DNA of 64,000 bases from Streptomyces bikiniensis (lineage in GTDB: Bacteria > Actinomycetota > Actinomycetes > Streptomycetales > Streptomycetaceae). The position numbers and the translations under genes were made by a program. Location: contig JNWL01000005.1 in the NCBI GenBank assembly GCA_000716465.1, forward strand, positions 310,001 to 374,000, read 5' to 3'. The notes under the pieces are model-generated. The model was not told the origin of the DNA and made no database searches. It was given only the letters and a program-made list of their open reading frames with translations. Shown piece after piece: positions 7,816-18,391 of the stretch. Position 1 is the first letter of the stretch. Every line of letters begins with the position of its first letter.

Positions 7816-9921
7816 GTGTCGTCTCTCGCGCTCTACCGCCGCTATCGCCCCGAGTCCTTCGCCGAGGTCATCGGGCAGGAGCATGTCACCGACCCGCTGC
7901 AGCAGGCCCTGCGGAACAACCGGGTCAATCACGCGTACCTGTTCAGCGGACCCCGCGGCTGCGGCAAGACGACCAGTGCGCGGATCCTCGCCCGCTGCCT
8001 GAACTGCGAGCAGGGCCCGACGCCCACGCCCTGCGGGGAGTGCCAGTCCTGCCGGGACCTCGCGCGGAACGGGCCCGGGTCGATCGACGTCATCGAGATC
8101 GACGCCGCCTCCCACGGTGGCGTGGACGACGCCCGTGACCTGCGGGAGAAGGCCTTCTTCGGGCCCGCCTCCAGCCGGTACAAGATCTACATCATCGACG
8201 AGGCCCACATGGTCACCTCGGCGGGTTTCAACGCCCTCCTGAAGGTGGTCGAGGAGCCCCCTGAGCACCTGAAGTTCATCTTCGCCACCACCGAGCCCGA
8301 GAAGGTCATCGGGACCATCCGGTCGCGGACCCACCACTACCCCTTCCGGCTCGTGCCCCCCGGCACCCTCCGGGACTACCTCGGCGAGGTCTGCGGGCGC
8401 GAGGGCATCCCCGTCGAGGACGGCGTGCTGCCCCTCGTCGTGCGCTCCGGCGCCGGGTCCGTGCGTGACTCGATGTCCGTCATGGACCAGCTCCTGGCCG
8501 GCGCCGCCGAGGACGGTGTGACCTATGCCATGGCGACCTCCCTGCTCGGCTACACGGACGGTTCGCTGCTCGACTCCGTCGTGGACGCCTTCGCCGCCGG
8601 TGACGGCGCCGCCGCCTTCGAGGTCGTCGACCGGGTCATCGAGGGCGGCAACGACCCCCGCCGCTTCGTCGCCGACCTCCTGGAGCGGCTGCGCGACCTG
8701 GTGATCCTGGCCGCCGTGCCGGACGCCGCCGAGAAGGGGCTCATCGACGCCCCGGCCGACGTGGTCGAGCGCATGCAGGCGCAGGCCTCCGTCTTCGGGG
8801 CCGCCGAGCTCAGCCGGGCGGCCGACCTCGTGAACGCCGGCCTCACCGAGATGCGTGGCGCCACCTCTCCCCGCCTCCAGCTGGAGCTGATCTGCGCGCG
8901 CGTCCTGCTGCCCGCCGCGTACGACGACGAGCGCTCCGTCCAGGCCCGCCTGGACCGGCTGGAGCGCGGTGTCACGACCGCCGCGCCTGCCCCCGCGCCC
9001 GTCTTCACCCCGGGCCCCCCCGCCCCCTCCGCGCCCCCCATGGGGTACGTCCCCGGGCCCGACGCCCACACCCCCGTGGCACCGCCCCCGCCCCCACCCG
9101 TACAAGCGCCGTCGCAGCCGCAGGCCCACGCGCCGTCGCAGCCGCAGGCCTCCGCGCCCGCCGGGTCCCGGCCCGGCGCCTGGCCCGGGGCGGCCGCCCC
9201 GGGCGGCGGCAGCGCCCCCGGCGCCTGGCCCGGTGCCTCCGCGCCCGCCCCCGCTCCCGTACAAGCTCCGCAGGCCCCCGCGCACACCCCCGCTCCCGCC
9301 CCCTCCGCGTCCCTCGGCGGTGACACCACCCAGGTGCGGAACCTCTGGCCCCAGATCCTCGAAGCCGTCAAGAACCGGCGCCGTTTCACGTGGATCCTGC
9401 TCAGTCAGAACGCGCAGGTCGCCGGGTTCGACGGCACCACCCTCCAGCTCGGCTTCCTCAACGCCGGCGCCCGGGACAACTTCGCGAGCAGCGGCAGCGA
9501 GGACGTCCTGAAGCAGGCCCTCGCCGAGCAGTTCAACGTCCACTGGAAGATCGAGGCGATCGTCGACCCCTCGGGCGGTGCCGCGCCGCCGCCCGCCTCC
9601 GCCGCCCCCTTCGGCGGCCGCCCGGCGGCCCCGGCCTCGGCCCCCGCCCCCGCCCCGGCGCCCTCCTTCCAGCAGGCCCCGACGCCCCCGCCCCCCGCGC
9701 AGGCGGCCCCCGCCTCCGTACAGCCACAGTCCACGCCCCCGGCGCAGGCGTCGCCCGCGCCCGCGCCCGCGTACACCCCGCCCGCACCGCAGCCCGTGGC
9801 GCCGGAGGACGACGTTCCGGAGGAGGACGACCCCGACCTGGTCGACTCGGCCCTCTCCGGACACGACCTGATCGTGCGCGAACTCGGCGCCACGGTCGTG
9901 GAGGAGTACACGAACGAGTAG
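7816..9921 (+). CDS. dnaX: DNA polymerase III clamp-loader subunit gamma/tau
   Basis: 701 residues from GTG 7816. The family start LALYRRYRP follows at once. Walker [10 protein letters not shown] is near residues 45-53. Zinc-binding cysteines lie at about 61, 64, 73, 76 and 79. Then come IIDEAHM (Walker B), the arginine finger SRT and a ~200-residue Pro/Ala-rich linker. A folded C-terminal tau domain and an acidic tail end the protein. It drives loading of the beta sliding clamp and organises the replisome. TATAAC at 7801-7806 lies 9 nt before the GTG and there is no Shine-Dalgarno site, suggesting a leaderless or very short-leader mRNA. Confidence 0.97.
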   Translation: MSSLALYRRYRPESFAEVIGQEHVTDPLQQALRNNRVNHAYLFSGPRGCGKTTSARILARCLNCEQGPTPTPCGECQSCRDLARNGPGSIDVIEIDAASHGGVDDARDLREKAFFGPASSRYKIYIIDEAHMVTSAGFNALLKVVEEPPEHLKFIFATTEPEKVIGTIRSRTHHYPFRLVPPGTLRDYLGEVCGREGIPVEDGVLPLVVRSGAGSVRDSMSVMDQLLAGAAEDGVTYAMATSLLGYTDGSLLDSVVDAFAAGDGAAAFEVVDRVIEGGNDPRRFVADLLERLRDLVILAAVPDAAEKGLIDAPADVVERMQAQASVFGAAELSRAADLVNAGLTEMRGATSPRLQLELICARVLLPAAYDDERSVQARLDRLERGVTTAAPAPAPVFTPGPPAPSAPPMGYVPGPDAHTPVAPPPPPPVQAPSQPQAHAPSQPQASAPAGSRPGAWPGAAAPGGGSAPGAWPGASAPAPAPVQAPQAPAHTPAPAPSASLGGDTTQVRNLWPQILEAVKNRRRFTWILLSQNAQVAGFDGTTLQLGFLNAGARDNFASSGSEDVLKQALAEQFNVHWKIEAIVDPSGGAAPPPASAAPFGGRPAAPASAPAPAPAPSFQQAPTPPPPAQAAPASVQPQSTPPAQASPAPAPAYTPPAPQPVAPEDDVPEEDDPDLVDSALSGHDLIVRELGATVVEEYTNE

Positions 9922-10025
9922 GGCCGTGGAGGAAGGCGCGAACGGGCAGGGCCGTGGAGGAACGTACGAACGAGTAAGGGGGTCTCGCTCGGTGGCCCGT
10001 ACGAAGGGCACCCCCTCCCGCGGGC

Positions 10026-10031
10026 TACCCT
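10026..10031 (+). promoter_or_regulatory. -10 element TACCCT of a leaderless purD transcript
   Basis: The hexamer ends 7 nt before the GTG of purD, with no Shine-Dalgarno sequence between. Transcription would begin at or within a base or two of the start codon. Confidence 0.5.
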
Positions 10032-10038
10032 GGCTGGC

Positions 10039-11289
10039 GTGAAGGTCCTCGTCATCGGCGGCGGCGCCCGCGAACACGCCCTGTGCCGCTCTCTCTCCCT
10101 CGATCCCGACGTCACCGCTCTGCACTGCGCGCCCGGCAACGCCGGAATCGCGGAGGTCGCCGAGCTGCACGCCGTCGACCAGCTGGACGGCGACGCCGTC
10201 GCGCGCCTCGCCACCGAGCTCGGCGCCGGCCTCGTCGTCGTCGGCCCGGAGGCCCCGCTCGTCGCGGGCGTCGCCGACGCCGTCCGCGCGGCCGGCATCC
10301 CCGTCTTCGGCCCCTCGCGGGAGGCGGCGGAGCTGGAGGGCTCCAAGGCCTTCGCCAAGGACGTCATGGCCGGCGCCGGCGTGCCCACCGCCCGCAGCTA
10401 CGTCTGCACCACCCCCGAGGAGATCGACGAGGCCCTCGACGCCTTCGGCGCCCCGTACGTGGTGAAGGACGACGGCCTCGCCGCGGGCAAGGGCGTCGTC
10501 GTCACCGACGACCTCGACAAGGCCCGCGCCCACGCGCTCGCGTGCGACCGCGTCGTCATCGAGGAGTACCTGGACGGCCCCGAGGTCTCCCTCTTCGCCA
10601 TCACCGACGGCACCACCGTCCTCCCGCTCCAGCCCGCGCAGGACTTCAAGCGCGCTCTCGACGGCGACGAGGGCCCCAACACCGGCGGCATGGGCGCCTA
10701 CTCCCCGCTGCCCTGGGCCGACCCGAAGCTCGTCGACGAGGTCCTGGAGACCGTCCTCCAGCCGACCGTGGACGAGCTGCGCCGCCGTGGCACCCCCTTC
10801 TCCGGCCTCCTTTACGCCGGTCTGGCGATCACGAGCCGCGGCGTCCGGGTCATCGAGTTCAACGCCCGCTTCGGCGACCCCGAGACCCAGGTCGTCCTGG
10901 CCCGGCTCGCGACCCCGCTCGCCGGCGTCCTGCTGAACGCCGCCAACGGCACCCTCGCCGACCAGGCCCCGCTCCGCTGGCGGGACGACGCCGCCGTCAC
11001 CGTGGTCGTCGCCTCCCACAACTACCCGGACACCCCGCGCACCGGCGACCGGATCACGGGCCTGGAGGAGGTCGCGGAGCTGGACGCCCCGCACGCGTAC
11101 GTGCTGCACGCCGGTACGAAGCGGGACGGCGACGCCGTGGTGAGCGCGGGCGGCCGCGTCCTCTCGGTCACCGCCACCGGAACGGACCTGGCGCGGGCCC
11201 GTGAGCGCGCCTACGCGGCGGTCGGCCGCATCTGGCTCGACGGCTCCCAGCACCGCACGGACATCGCACGGAAGGCCGCCGAGGCCTGA
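10039..11289 (+). CDS. purD: Phosphoribosylamine--glycine ligase (GAR synthetase)
   Basis: 416 residues. The N-terminal [15 protein letters not shown] opens the pre-ATP-grasp domain. [18 protein letters not shown] starts the ATP-grasp fold near residue 105, and NARFGDPE carries metal ligands near 280. It catalyses step 2 of purine synthesis, joining glycine to phosphoribosylamine. It is monocistronic here, between dnaX and an unrelated membrane protein. The other pur genes of this window lie 5-20 kb to the right. Confidence 0.97.
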   Translation: MKVLVIGGGAREHALCRSLSLDPDVTALHCAPGNAGIAEVAELHAVDQLDGDAVARLATELGAGLVVVGPEAPLVAGVADAVRAAGIPVFGPSREAAELEGSKAFAKDVMAGAGVPTARSYVCTTPEEIDEALDAFGAPYVVKDDGLAAGKGVVVTDDLDKARAHALACDRVVIEEYLDGPEVSLFAITDGTTVLPLQPAQDFKRALDGDEGPNTGGMGAYSPLPWADPKLVDEVLETVLQPTVDELRRRGTPFSGLLYAGLAITSRGVRVIEFNARFGDPETQVVLARLATPLAGVLLNAANGTLADQAPLRWRDDAAVTVVVASHNYPDTPRTGDRITGLEEVAELDAPHAYVLHAGTKRDGDAVVSAGGRVLSVTATGTDLARARERAYAAVGRIWLDGSQHRTDIARKAAEA

Positions 11290-11331
11290 GCCCGCTTTTT
11301 CCGCGTCTTCTCCGTTTCCTTCCTGACCGTT

Positions 11332-11367
11332 TCGTGCGGCCGTGCGACACACCGCACGGCCGCACGA
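11332..11367 (+). terminator. Hairpin terminator after purD
   Basis: Inverted repeat with arms of at least 13 bases, GTGCGGCCGTGCG (11334-11346) and its complement (11353-11365). It lies 43 nt past the purD stop and has no clear T-tract. Confidence 0.6.
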
Positions 11368-11566
11368 GCGCCATCACCTTTACCCAAAGCCATTCCATCG
11401 AGTGACGGATGGGCCATCCGGATGACGCCCGCCACCACCCCAACTAGGGTGCGGCGCAGGCGTTCCGGCACTTGGCCCACCGGCATTGCGATGTCAGTGG
11501 CGGGTGCCACAGTGGGGGAGTGACCAACACCGCCACAGGCAGTCCCGACCAGGGCAGGAGGGGATG

Positions 11567-13549
11567 ATGAGCGGCGTGTCCGGCACCGGTTCCGCCGTCG
11601 GCGAGGAGTGGGGTGCGCGCGCCGCGCGCTCCCGGGCCCTCGCCGTCCTCCGCGTCCGCGGCAGGGCACTGGGCCTCGCGGTGCTCCCCGCCGCGGTGGC
11701 CGTCGTGCTGTACGCGGGCGAGGTCACCGGCCACTTCTCGGGTACGGGATGGGGCACGGCCCGCTGGGTCGTGACCGTCCTCGCGGTCGTCGTCCTCCTC
11801 GCCGCCACGGCCGTCGCCCTCGTCGTCGCCCGGGCCCGCCCGGCCGCCACGCCGACGGTGGCGCTGGCCGAGACCGCGGCCCCCGACCTGTACCGGCTGG
11901 TGCGGGACCTGGCCGACCGGCTCGGCGTCCCGGCGCCCGCCGCGATAGCCCTGACCCCGGACTGCGACAGCTGGCTGGAGGACCGTACGCACCGCGCCCA
12001 CCGCGGGGCCGGTGACGAGGGCGGCGGCGCGCCCGTCCTGGTCATAGGCTCGCCGTTCCTCTGGTGGATGCGCGTCGGCGAACTGCGGGCGGTCCTCGCC
12101 CCCGTCGTCGCCGGTACGGGACCGGCCGCCCACCCCGACATAGCCGCCGCCCGGCGCTTCGTCCGCGGCCTGGACGCCGCGATCGCCGTGCCCCGGACGC
12201 CCGGCCTCGACCCGGTCCGCCGCCTCGGCGCCCACGGCGTCGGGCAGGTCGCCCGCGTCCTGCTGCGCGCCTGTCGCGGGCACGCCGCCGAGATGGAGCG
12301 CGGGGTCGCCGCCGCGGGCTCGGAGCGCGCCCAGGAGGTCGACTACGGCGTACGGATCGTGGCGCAGGAGCAGGTCGGCCTGGCCTACGCGGGCTGGGAC
12401 CGCCTCCTGACCCGGGTCGCGCTGCCCGCCTGGCGCATGGGCCGCTGGCCCGCCAAGCTCGACGCGGGCGTGGTCTCCGCCCTGACCGAGCTGTCCCGCC
12501 GAGACCGGCTCGCGGACGGCTTCTCCTCGCGGCTCGGCGAGCGCCCGGCCTGCGACCTCCTGGAGGAGCCCGGCGCGGTGGACGAGGCCGCCTCGCTGCT
12601 CGCCGCCCGCCTCTTCCACGGCGGTCCGGCCGCGCCCGGCCCCGACTGGTCGCCGGTGGAGTGGAGCCAGTACCCGGAAGAGGTCGTGGACCGTAAGTGG
12701 CGTACGGACGCGGCCCGGCTCCACCAGGTCCTCGACGGCATCGACGCGGCCGCCGCCGGTCCCGGCGCCCCGCCCCCGACGGACGGCCCGACCCTGACCC
12801 GCGTGATCGACCGCTTGACGGCGACGGGTCCGGTCGTCGGGGCCCCCGCCGAGGCCGCCGTCGACCAGGACGGCTATGCCGACCAGGACGGCCATGCCGA
12901 CCAGAACGGCCACACCGGTCTCACCGACTCCGCCGCTCCCCCGGACTCCGCCGGCCTCACCGACTCCGCCGTCCCCCCGGACTCCACGCATTCCACCGGC
13001 CTCCCCGATCCCACCGCCCCCGCCGACTTCGACCCTCTGGACGGCCTCGGCGACCTCGGCGACCTCGACGACGACCCCCCGGTCAACCCCGCCGCCGACG
13101 CGCTCGCCGGTGCCCTCAGTGCCCTGCTCGCCCGGGAGGAGGCCGCGCGGGAGGCCCGGGTCGCCGCCGAGAGCGCCCGGGGCCGGACGGCGGCCACCGA
13201 CGCCCCGGCGGCGGACCGGACCACCGCGTACGAGGGCGTCGGCGCGTACGAGGGCGTCAGCGGCCCCGACGGCCCCCTGCCGCTCTTCCCGCTCCAGCCG
13301 CCCCGCAGCGGCCGCGACCTGCTCGCGGACCACGTCACCGCGATGGTCTGCTGCGCGGCCGTGGACACCGCCGAGGCGGTCCCGGGGCTCGACTGGCTCG
13401 ACGGCCCCGCCCTGCTCCTCGGCGGCGAGCGGGCGACGGACCTCGGCCCCCGGGTCCTCTCCCTCGTGGAGGACGGCGACCCCGAGCCCCTGCGGGACTG
13501 GCTCGCGCGCACCGGCGTACGCCCCGAGAAGCCCGTACGGCTCGTCTGA
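11567..13549 (+). CDS. Membrane protein related to M48 peptidases but lacking HExxH
   Basis: 660 residues from the second of two adjacent ATGs, the better spaced from AGGAGGGG at 11556-11563. Two hydrophobic segments lie near residues 28-45 and 60-82. The following DLYRLVRDLADRLGVPAPAAI resembles the start of an M48 (HtpX-like) domain. At the position of the zinc motif, where peptidases read ELRAVLAHELGH, it has ELRAVLAPVVAGTG, so the catalytic HExxH is gone. A long Asp/Ala/Pro-rich low-complexity section with degenerate repeats (coding 12850-13060) precedes a C-terminal segment. It is probably a non-catalytic membrane scaffold; function unknown. Confidence 0.75.
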   Translation: MSGVSGTGSAVGEEWGARAARSRALAVLRVRGRALGLAVLPAAVAVVLYAGEVTGHFSGTGWGTARWVVTVLAVVVLLAATAVALVVARARPAATPTVALAETAAPDLYRLVRDLADRLGVPAPAAIALTPDCDSWLEDRTHRAHRGAGDEGGGAPVLVIGSPFLWWMRVGELRAVLAPVVAGTGPAAHPDIAAARRFVRGLDAAIAVPRTPGLDPVRRLGAHGVGQVARVLLRACRGHAAEMERGVAAAGSERAQEVDYGVRIVAQEQVGLAYAGWDRLLTRVALPAWRMGRWPAKLDAGVVSALTELSRRDRLADGFSSRLGERPACDLLEEPGAVDEAASLLAARLFHGGPAAPGPDWSPVEWSQYPEEVVDRKWRTDAARLHQVLDGIDAAAAGPGAPPPTDGPTLTRVIDRLTATGPVVGAPAEAAVDQDGYADQDGHADQNGHTGLTDSAAPPDSAGLTDSAVPPDSTHSTGLPDPTAPADFDPLDGLGDLGDLDDDPPVNPAADALAGALSALLAREEAAREARVAAESARGRTAATDAPAADRTTAYEGVGAYEGVSGPDGPLPLFPLQPPRSGRDLLADHVTAMVCCAAVDTAEAVPGLDWLDGPALLLGGERATDLGPRVLSLVEDGDPEPLRDWLARTGVRPEKPVRLV

Positions 13550-13759
13550 CCCGCTCGCACCACCGGAACACGCCCCCGGGCGTACACCCCTGGCATAGAC
13601 CACCGGCACATTCGGAATCTCGTCTTCCACTCTCGTCAATTCACGACGAACGGTGACGGAGTGCGTGCGTTATGTGATGTGCTGGAGGTCATCACTGACA
13701 GAAGCACGAATCCACGGGCACTGACCGGCCGACCGGGGGAGTCGAGGGAGGGGCGCAAC

Positions 13760-15220
13760 ATGGGGGCGGATCAGATCAGGCGGTGGGAGTCGGGCGCGCT
13801 CGCGCACGCCGTCTCCGATCCCTTCGGCCAGGGCCCGCTGCCCTGGCTGCGCGGCTCGGACAACTACTTCGACGACACCGGCCAGATGGTTCCCTGGTAC
13901 GCGGACGAGGTCCTGGCCCGGGGCGGCAGCGGCGGCCCCCGCACGGCCGACGACGTCCGGCGCCAGATCAAGGGCTTCGCGTCCGGCGGCGCCGTCGCAC
14001 CCGGCGACTCGATCGACTTCCACATCACCGTGGACCCGCCGCAGCAGTTCTCGGTCGACATCTATCGGATCGGCCACTACGGCGGTCACGGCGCCGCGAA
14101 GATCACCACCAGCCCGCGCCTCTCCGGGATCGTCCAGCCCGCCCCGCTCATCGTCGACCGCACGGTCTCCTGCCACCACTGGTGGCAGTCCTGGCGCCTC
14201 CAGGTCCCCAGTTACTGGGCGATCGGCGCGTACGTCGCCGTCCTCACCACCGTCGACGGGCACCGCTCCCACATCCCCTTCACGGTCCGCGACGACCACC
14301 CGGCGGACCTGCTCCTCGTCCTCCCGGACGTGACCTGGCAGGCGTACAACCTCTACCCGGAGGACGGACGGACCGGCGCCAGCCTCTACCACGCCTGGGA
14401 CGAGGACGGCCGACTGCTCGGCGAGGAGGACGCGGCCGTCACCGTCTCCTTCGACCGCCCCTACGCGGGCGCGGGGCTGCCGCTGCACGTCGGGCACGCC
14501 TACGACTTCATCCGCTGGGCCGAGCGCTACGGCTACGACCTGGCGTACGCCGAGACCCGCGACCTGCACGCGGGCCGCGTCGACCCGGGCCGCTACCGGG
14601 GCCTGGTCTTCCCCGGCCACGACGAGTACTGGTCGGCGCCGATGCGCCGGGCCGCCGAACGCGCCCGCGACCAGGGCACCTCGCTCGTCTTCCTCTCCGC
14701 CAACACCATGTACTGGCAGGTGGAGCTCGGCCCCTCGGCCTCCGGCGTGTCCGACCGCCTCCTCACCTGCCGCAAGCGCCAGGGCCCCGGCCGGCCCGCG
14801 CTCTGGCGCGAGGTCGACCGGCCCGAGCAGCAGCTCCTCGGCATCCAGTACGCGGGCCGGGTGCCCGAGCCGCACCCGATGGTCGTGCGGAACGCCGAGC
14901 ACTGGCTCTGGGAGGCCACCGGCGCCGGTGACGGCGACGAGATCCCGGGCCTGGTCGCGGGCGAGGCCGACCGGTACTTCCCGCGCACCGCGCTCCCCGA
15001 GCACGAGAGCCGCATCCTGCTCGCCCACTCGCCCTACCGGGACGGCGACGGGGTGCTGCGCCACCAGGAGACCTCGCTCTACCGGGCCCCGTCCGGCGCC
15101 TGGGTCTTCGCCTCCGGCACCTTCGCCTGGTCGCCCGCCCTCGACCGGCCCGGCCACGTCGACTCCCGCATCCAGCGCGCCACCGCGAACCTCCTCGACC
15201 GCATCTGCAAGAGGGACTGA
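13760..15220 (+). CDS. N,N-dimethylformamidase beta-subunit-like protein
   Basis: 486 residues from ATG 13760, preceded by GAGGGAGGGG. Family landmarks are VDIYRIGHYGGHGA (about residues 97-110), LLVLPDVTWQAYN (about 183-195) and VFPGHDEYWS (about 282-291), the last in a glutamine-amidotransferase-like C-terminal fold. No signal peptide is visible. Relatives include the large subunit of dimethylformamidase, but most actinobacterial members have no tested substrate, so a specific reaction is not claimed. It stands alone between the M48-like gene and purC. Confidence 0.75.
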   Translation: MGADQIRRWESGALAHAVSDPFGQGPLPWLRGSDNYFDDTGQMVPWYADEVLARGGSGGPRTADDVRRQIKGFASGGAVAPGDSIDFHITVDPPQQFSVDIYRIGHYGGHGAAKITTSPRLSGIVQPAPLIVDRTVSCHHWWQSWRLQVPSYWAIGAYVAVLTTVDGHRSHIPFTVRDDHPADLLLVLPDVTWQAYNLYPEDGRTGASLYHAWDEDGRLLGEEDAAVTVSFDRPYAGAGLPLHVGHAYDFIRWAERYGYDLAYAETRDLHAGRVDPGRYRGLVFPGHDEYWSAPMRRAAERARDQGTSLVFLSANTMYWQVELGPSASGVSDRLLTCRKRQGPGRPALWREVDRPEQQLLGIQYAGRVPEPHPMVVRNAEHWLWEATGAGDGDEIPGLVAGEADRYFPRTALPEHESRILLAHSPYRDGDGVLRHQETSLYRAPSGAWVFASGTFAWSPALDRPGHVDSRIQRATANLLDRICKRD

Positions 15221-15328
15221 CCGGGTACGGGGAAGAGTGCGGGGGCGGTACGGAGAGGCCGCCCGCCGGTGATCCGCGCAGGTGCGAGAGAATCGAAGCG
15301 CTCCTGGATCAACCTACGCGGAGGAACC

Positions 15329-16240
15329 GTGTCCGGATTCGTAGAAAAGCCCGAGCCCGTCCAGGTCCCGGGCCTCACCCATCTCCACACGGGCAAGGTG
15401 CGCGACCTGTACCGGAACGAGGCCGGTGACCTCGTGATGGTGGCGAGCGACCGCATGTCCGCGTACGACTGGGTCCTGCCCACCGAGATCCCCGACAAGG
15501 GCCGGGTCCTCACCCGGCTCTCCCTGTGGTGGTTCGACCGCCTCTCCGACCTGGTTCCGCACCACGTCCTCTCCACCGAGCTGCCGGCCGGCGCCCCCGC
15601 CGACTGGGCGGGCCGCACGCTGGTCTGCACGTCGCTGAACATGGTCCCGGTCGAGTGCGTCGCCCGCGGCTACCTCACCGGCTCCGGCCTCGTCGAGTAC
15701 GACGCGTCCCGCACGGTCTGCGGCCTCGCGCTCCCCGAGGGCCTGAGCGACGGCTCCGAGCTGCCCGCCCCGATCTTCACCCCGGCCACCAAGGCCGCCG
15801 TGGGCGACCACGACGAGAACGTGTCGTACGAGGAGGTCGCCCGCCAGGTCGGCGCCGAGACGGCCGCGCTGCTGCGCCAGACGACCCTCGCCGTGTACTC
15901 CCGCGCCCGGGACATCGCCCGCGAGCGCGGGATCATCCTGGCCGACACCAAGTTCGAGTTCGGCTTCGAGAGCACCCCGGGCGGCGACCGGCTCGTCATC
16001 GCCGACGAGGTCCTCACCCCGGACTCCTCGCGCTTCTGGCCGGCCGACCAGTGGCAGCCGGGCCGCGCGCAGCCCTCGTACGACAAGCAGTTCGTGCGCG
16101 ACTGGCTGACCTCCCCGGCCTCCGGCTGGGACCGCAAGGGCGAGCAGCCCCCGCCGGCGCTCCCGCAGGAGGTCGTGGACGCGACCCGCGCCAAGTACAT
16201 CGAGGCGTACGAGCTCCTCACCGGCAACACCTGGAGCTAG
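15329..16240 (+). CDS. purC: Phosphoribosylaminoimidazole-succinocarboxamide (SAICAR) synthase
   Basis: 303 residues from GTG 15329, with GGAGGAA just upstream; an upstream in-frame start at 15269 lacks support. Diagnostic segments: HTGKVRDLY near residue 21, [19 protein letters not shown] near 41-59, and [10 protein letters not shown] near 208. It condenses CAIR with aspartate in purine synthesis. It is the long actinobacterial/eukaryotic-type enzyme. A strong terminator follows, so it is monocistronic. Confidence 0.97.
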   Translation: MSGFVEKPEPVQVPGLTHLHTGKVRDLYRNEAGDLVMVASDRMSAYDWVLPTEIPDKGRVLTRLSLWWFDRLSDLVPHHVLSTELPAGAPADWAGRTLVCTSLNMVPVECVARGYLTGSGLVEYDASRTVCGLALPEGLSDGSELPAPIFTPATKAAVGDHDENVSYEEVARQVGAETAALLRQTTLAVYSRARDIARERGIILADTKFEFGFESTPGGDRLVIADEVLTPDSSRFWPADQWQPGRAQPSYDKQFVRDWLTSPASGWDRKGEQPPPALPQEVVDATRAKYIEAYELLTGNTWS

Positions 16241-16253
16241 GACGGCAACGAGA

Positions 16254-16282
16254 AAGCCCCCGGTCGATCCGACCGGGGGCTT
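16254..16282 (+). terminator. Rho-independent-type hairpin after purC
   Basis: AAGCCCCCGGTCG and its complement pair around an ATC loop, 13-14 nt after the purC stop, followed by CTTCTTCGT. It also lies downstream of the leftward tRNA-Gly and may serve both. Confidence 0.8.
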
Positions 16283-16290
16283 CTTCGTGG

Positions 16291-16363
16291 AGCGGACGAC
16301 GAGATTCGAACTCGCGACCCTCACCTTGGCAAGGTGATGCTCTACCAACTGAGCTACGTCCGC
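16291..16363 (-). tRNA. tRNA-Gly(GCC), copy 1
   Basis: A 73-nt cloverleaf. Acceptor GCGGACG/CGTCCGC, anticodon loop CTTGCCAAG (GCC) and T-loop GTTCGAATC are canonical. It differs from copy 2 (20331-20403) only at position 9 (A here, G there). Confidence 0.96.
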
Positions 16364-16385
16364 ATGCGCCGTAGCGCGGAGACCA

Positions 16386-16994
16386 CTATACCCAACCTTT
16401 CTCCCGCGCGAGGCGCACCGCCGCGTGACGGTTCTCCGCACCGACCTTCGCGGCGGCCGAGGAGAGGTAGTTCCGGACGGTCCCGGGGGAGAGCGAGGCG
16501 CGCCGGGCGATCTCCGCGACGGGGGCTCCGTCGGCGGCGAGTTCGAGCACCTCGGCCTCCCGCACGGTCAGCGGCGAGTCCCCGGACGCTATGGCGTCGG
16601 CAGCCAACTCCGGGTCCACATAACGGTTTCCCGCGTACACGGTACGGATGAGCTCGGCGAGCCGCTGGGCGCTGACGGTCTTCGGCGCGAAACCGCGGAC
16701 GCCCGCTGCGAGGGCCCGCTTCAGGTGCCCGGGACGCCCGTGACTCGTCACGATCATGGCCCGGCAGTCGGGGAGTTCGTCCCGCAGGGCAGTGGCGACC
16801 GTCACACCGTCCATGCCCGGCATCTGCAGATCCAGCACGGCGACGTCGGGGCGGTGGGCGCGGGCCATGGCGAGCGCCTCGGGTCCGGTCGCGGCCTCGG
16901 CGACGACCACGAGATCGTCCTCCAGGGCGAGCAGGGCGGCGAGCGCTCCCCGGATCAGGTGCTCGTCGTCGGCCAGCAGTACGCGTACGGTCAC
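16386..16994 (-). CDS. NarL/LuxR-family response regulator
   Basis: 202 residues. The receiver domain has acidic D9-D10, phosphoacceptor D55 (VLDLQMPGMDG) and K105 (GFAPK). A LuxR-type helix-turn-helix covers about residues 140-198 (LTVREAEVLELAADG, SPGTVRNYLSSAAAKVG). Its GTG overlaps the kinase stop by 4 bp. As last gene of an ABC-transporter/kinase/regulator operon it probably controls the transporter, in the manner of DesR- or LiaR-like systems. Its stop lies only 22 bp from tRNA-Gly. Confidence 0.93.
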   Translation of the reverse strand: MTVRVLLADDEHLIRGALAALLALEDDLVVVAEAATGPEALAMARAHRPDVAVLDLQMPGMDGVTVATALRDELPDCRAMIVTSHGRPGHLKRALAAGVRGFAPKTVSAQRLAELIRTVYAGNRYVDPELAADAIASGDSPLTVREAEVLELAADGAPVAEIARRASLSPGTVRNYLSSAAAKVGAENRHAAVRLAREKGWV

Positions 16995-18370
16995 GCGACC
17001 GTCTCCTCCTTCTCGTACGACCCCCGTCTTTCTCGTCTTCCGGACCCTCCGAGACCCTCGTGCTTTCCAGGTACGGGGCGTGCCGGGGGCGCCGGCTTCC
17101 GCGGGGCCCCGACCCGGCCCGAGCGGGGCAGCGGGACGCGGGCGGTCACGCGGAACGAGTGCGGTGCCGACGGCCCCGCGTCCAGGGTGCCGTCCACCGC
17201 GCCGAGCCGCTCCCGCAGCCCGGCGAGTCCGGACCCGGCCCCGCGCCCGCCCGTGACGCCGGCCGCCCCCGTCCCGTCCCGCTCACCGGCCGCGCCCACC
17301 GCCCCGTCGTTCTCGACGGTGAGCAGCACCGCCCCCGGCTCGCTCCGGAGCACGATCGCGCACCGGCGCGCGTCCCCGTGGCGCAGGACGTTCGTCGTGG
17401 TCTCCCGGACCACCCAGCCCAGGGCCGACTGCACCTCGGGCGGCAGGTCCAGCGCCGGGGCGTCCACGGCGCAGGCGATCCCGGCGGCCCCGAGCACCCC
17501 GCGTGCGCCCTCCAGCTCCACCCGCAGGTCGGCCTCGCGGTAGCCGCGTACGACCTCGCGCACCTCCCGCTGCGACTCCTGCGCGATCCGCTGCACCTCG
17601 ACCATCTGGTCCACCGCCTCCGGGCGTCCACGCCGGGAGAGCTGCACCGCGAGCTCGCTCTTGAGCGCGATCACCGACAGGTTCCGCCCCATGACGTCGT
17701 GCAGGTCCCGTCCGAAGCGGAGCCGCTCCTCGGCGACGGCCAGCCGGGCCTTGAGGTCCCGGGACCGCTCCAGCTCCTGCACGATCCGGAGCAGCCAGGA
17801 GGAGAGGCCGCTGGTGAAGGAGATGAAGACGCCGCCGATGAGTATGCCGACCACCGAACCGGCCGCCATGTCCAGCCCGTTGCCGACCGCCGCCATCGGG
17901 GCGCCGGTGGCGAGAGCGGTGGCGAGCACCGCGTACGCCATGTGCCGTACCGGGCCGAGGCAGAGGACGAGCGCGCAGAGCGTGAAGATCGAGGTCCCCG
18001 TGAGGATGCCCACGTTCACCCCCGGCTCGGGCAGCACTCCGCCCGCCCACAGGAGGTTCAGGAGCAGGTCGACGCAGAAGGTGGTGCCGACCACCGCGAC
18101 CGCGAGCCGCACCGGCCGCTCCCGCTTCCCGGTCGTGTGGTCCAGGGCGCGGGAGGCGAGGACCGCGCAGAGCACGGCGTGGACACCGATCCAGAGGAGG
18201 AGGCCGACCGAGGCCTCCGTGGAGGGGGGACCGTGCTCGCCGCGGCTGAAGGGGATGCCGCCGAGCACGAACAGCTCGATCGGCACGAAGCTGTGGAAGG
18301 TCCACCGTGTGTACAGCTCGACCTTGCCGGCGCTGCTGCGCCCGGACCACCATCCCGTCAGCCTGGACAT
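16991..18370 (-). CDS. DesK-type sensor histidine kinase
   Basis: 459 residues with GGGGGAGG before ATG 18370. Four to five transmembrane segments lie within residues 28-195. A HisKA_3 dimerisation domain follows, with H224 in RDLHDVMGRN. The HATPase region has VVRETTTNVLRHG as N-box and GSGLAGLRERL as G-box. It lacks a large extracellular sensor, so the signal is probably sensed in the membrane. The partner regulator overlaps its stop. The ABC permease ends 21 bp upstream, supporting one operon. Confidence 0.93.
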   Translation of the reverse strand: MSRLTGWWSGRSSAGKVELYTRWTFHSFVPIELFVLGGIPFSRGEHGPPSTEASVGLLLWIGVHAVLCAVLASRALDHTTGKRERPVRLAVAVVGTTFCVDLLLNLLWAGGVLPEPGVNVGILTGTSIFTLCALVLCLGPVRHMAYAVLATALATGAPMAAVGNGLDMAAGSVVGILIGGVFISFTSGLSSWLLRIVQELERSRDLKARLAVAEERLRFGRDLHDVMGRNLSVIALKSELAVQLSRRGRPEAVDQMVEVQRIAQESQREVREVVRGYREADLRVELEGARGVLGAAGIACAVDAPALDLPPEVQSALGWVVRETTTNVLRHGDARRCAIVLRSEPGAVLLTVENDGAVGAAGERDGTGAAGVTGGRGAGSGLAGLRERLGAVDGTLDAGPSAPHSFRVTARVPLPRSGRVGAPRKPAPPARPVPGKHEGLGGSGRRERRGSYEKEETVA

Positions 18371-18391
18371 CAGACCTCCCCCTCCCGAGCT

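Noticed and set aside
7690..11352. A 1220-codon open frame on the minus strand opposite dnaX and purD
   Set aside because: It is antisense to two certain genes, has no family motifs and consists of Gly/Arg/Val-rich translation typical of the shadow of high-GC codons.
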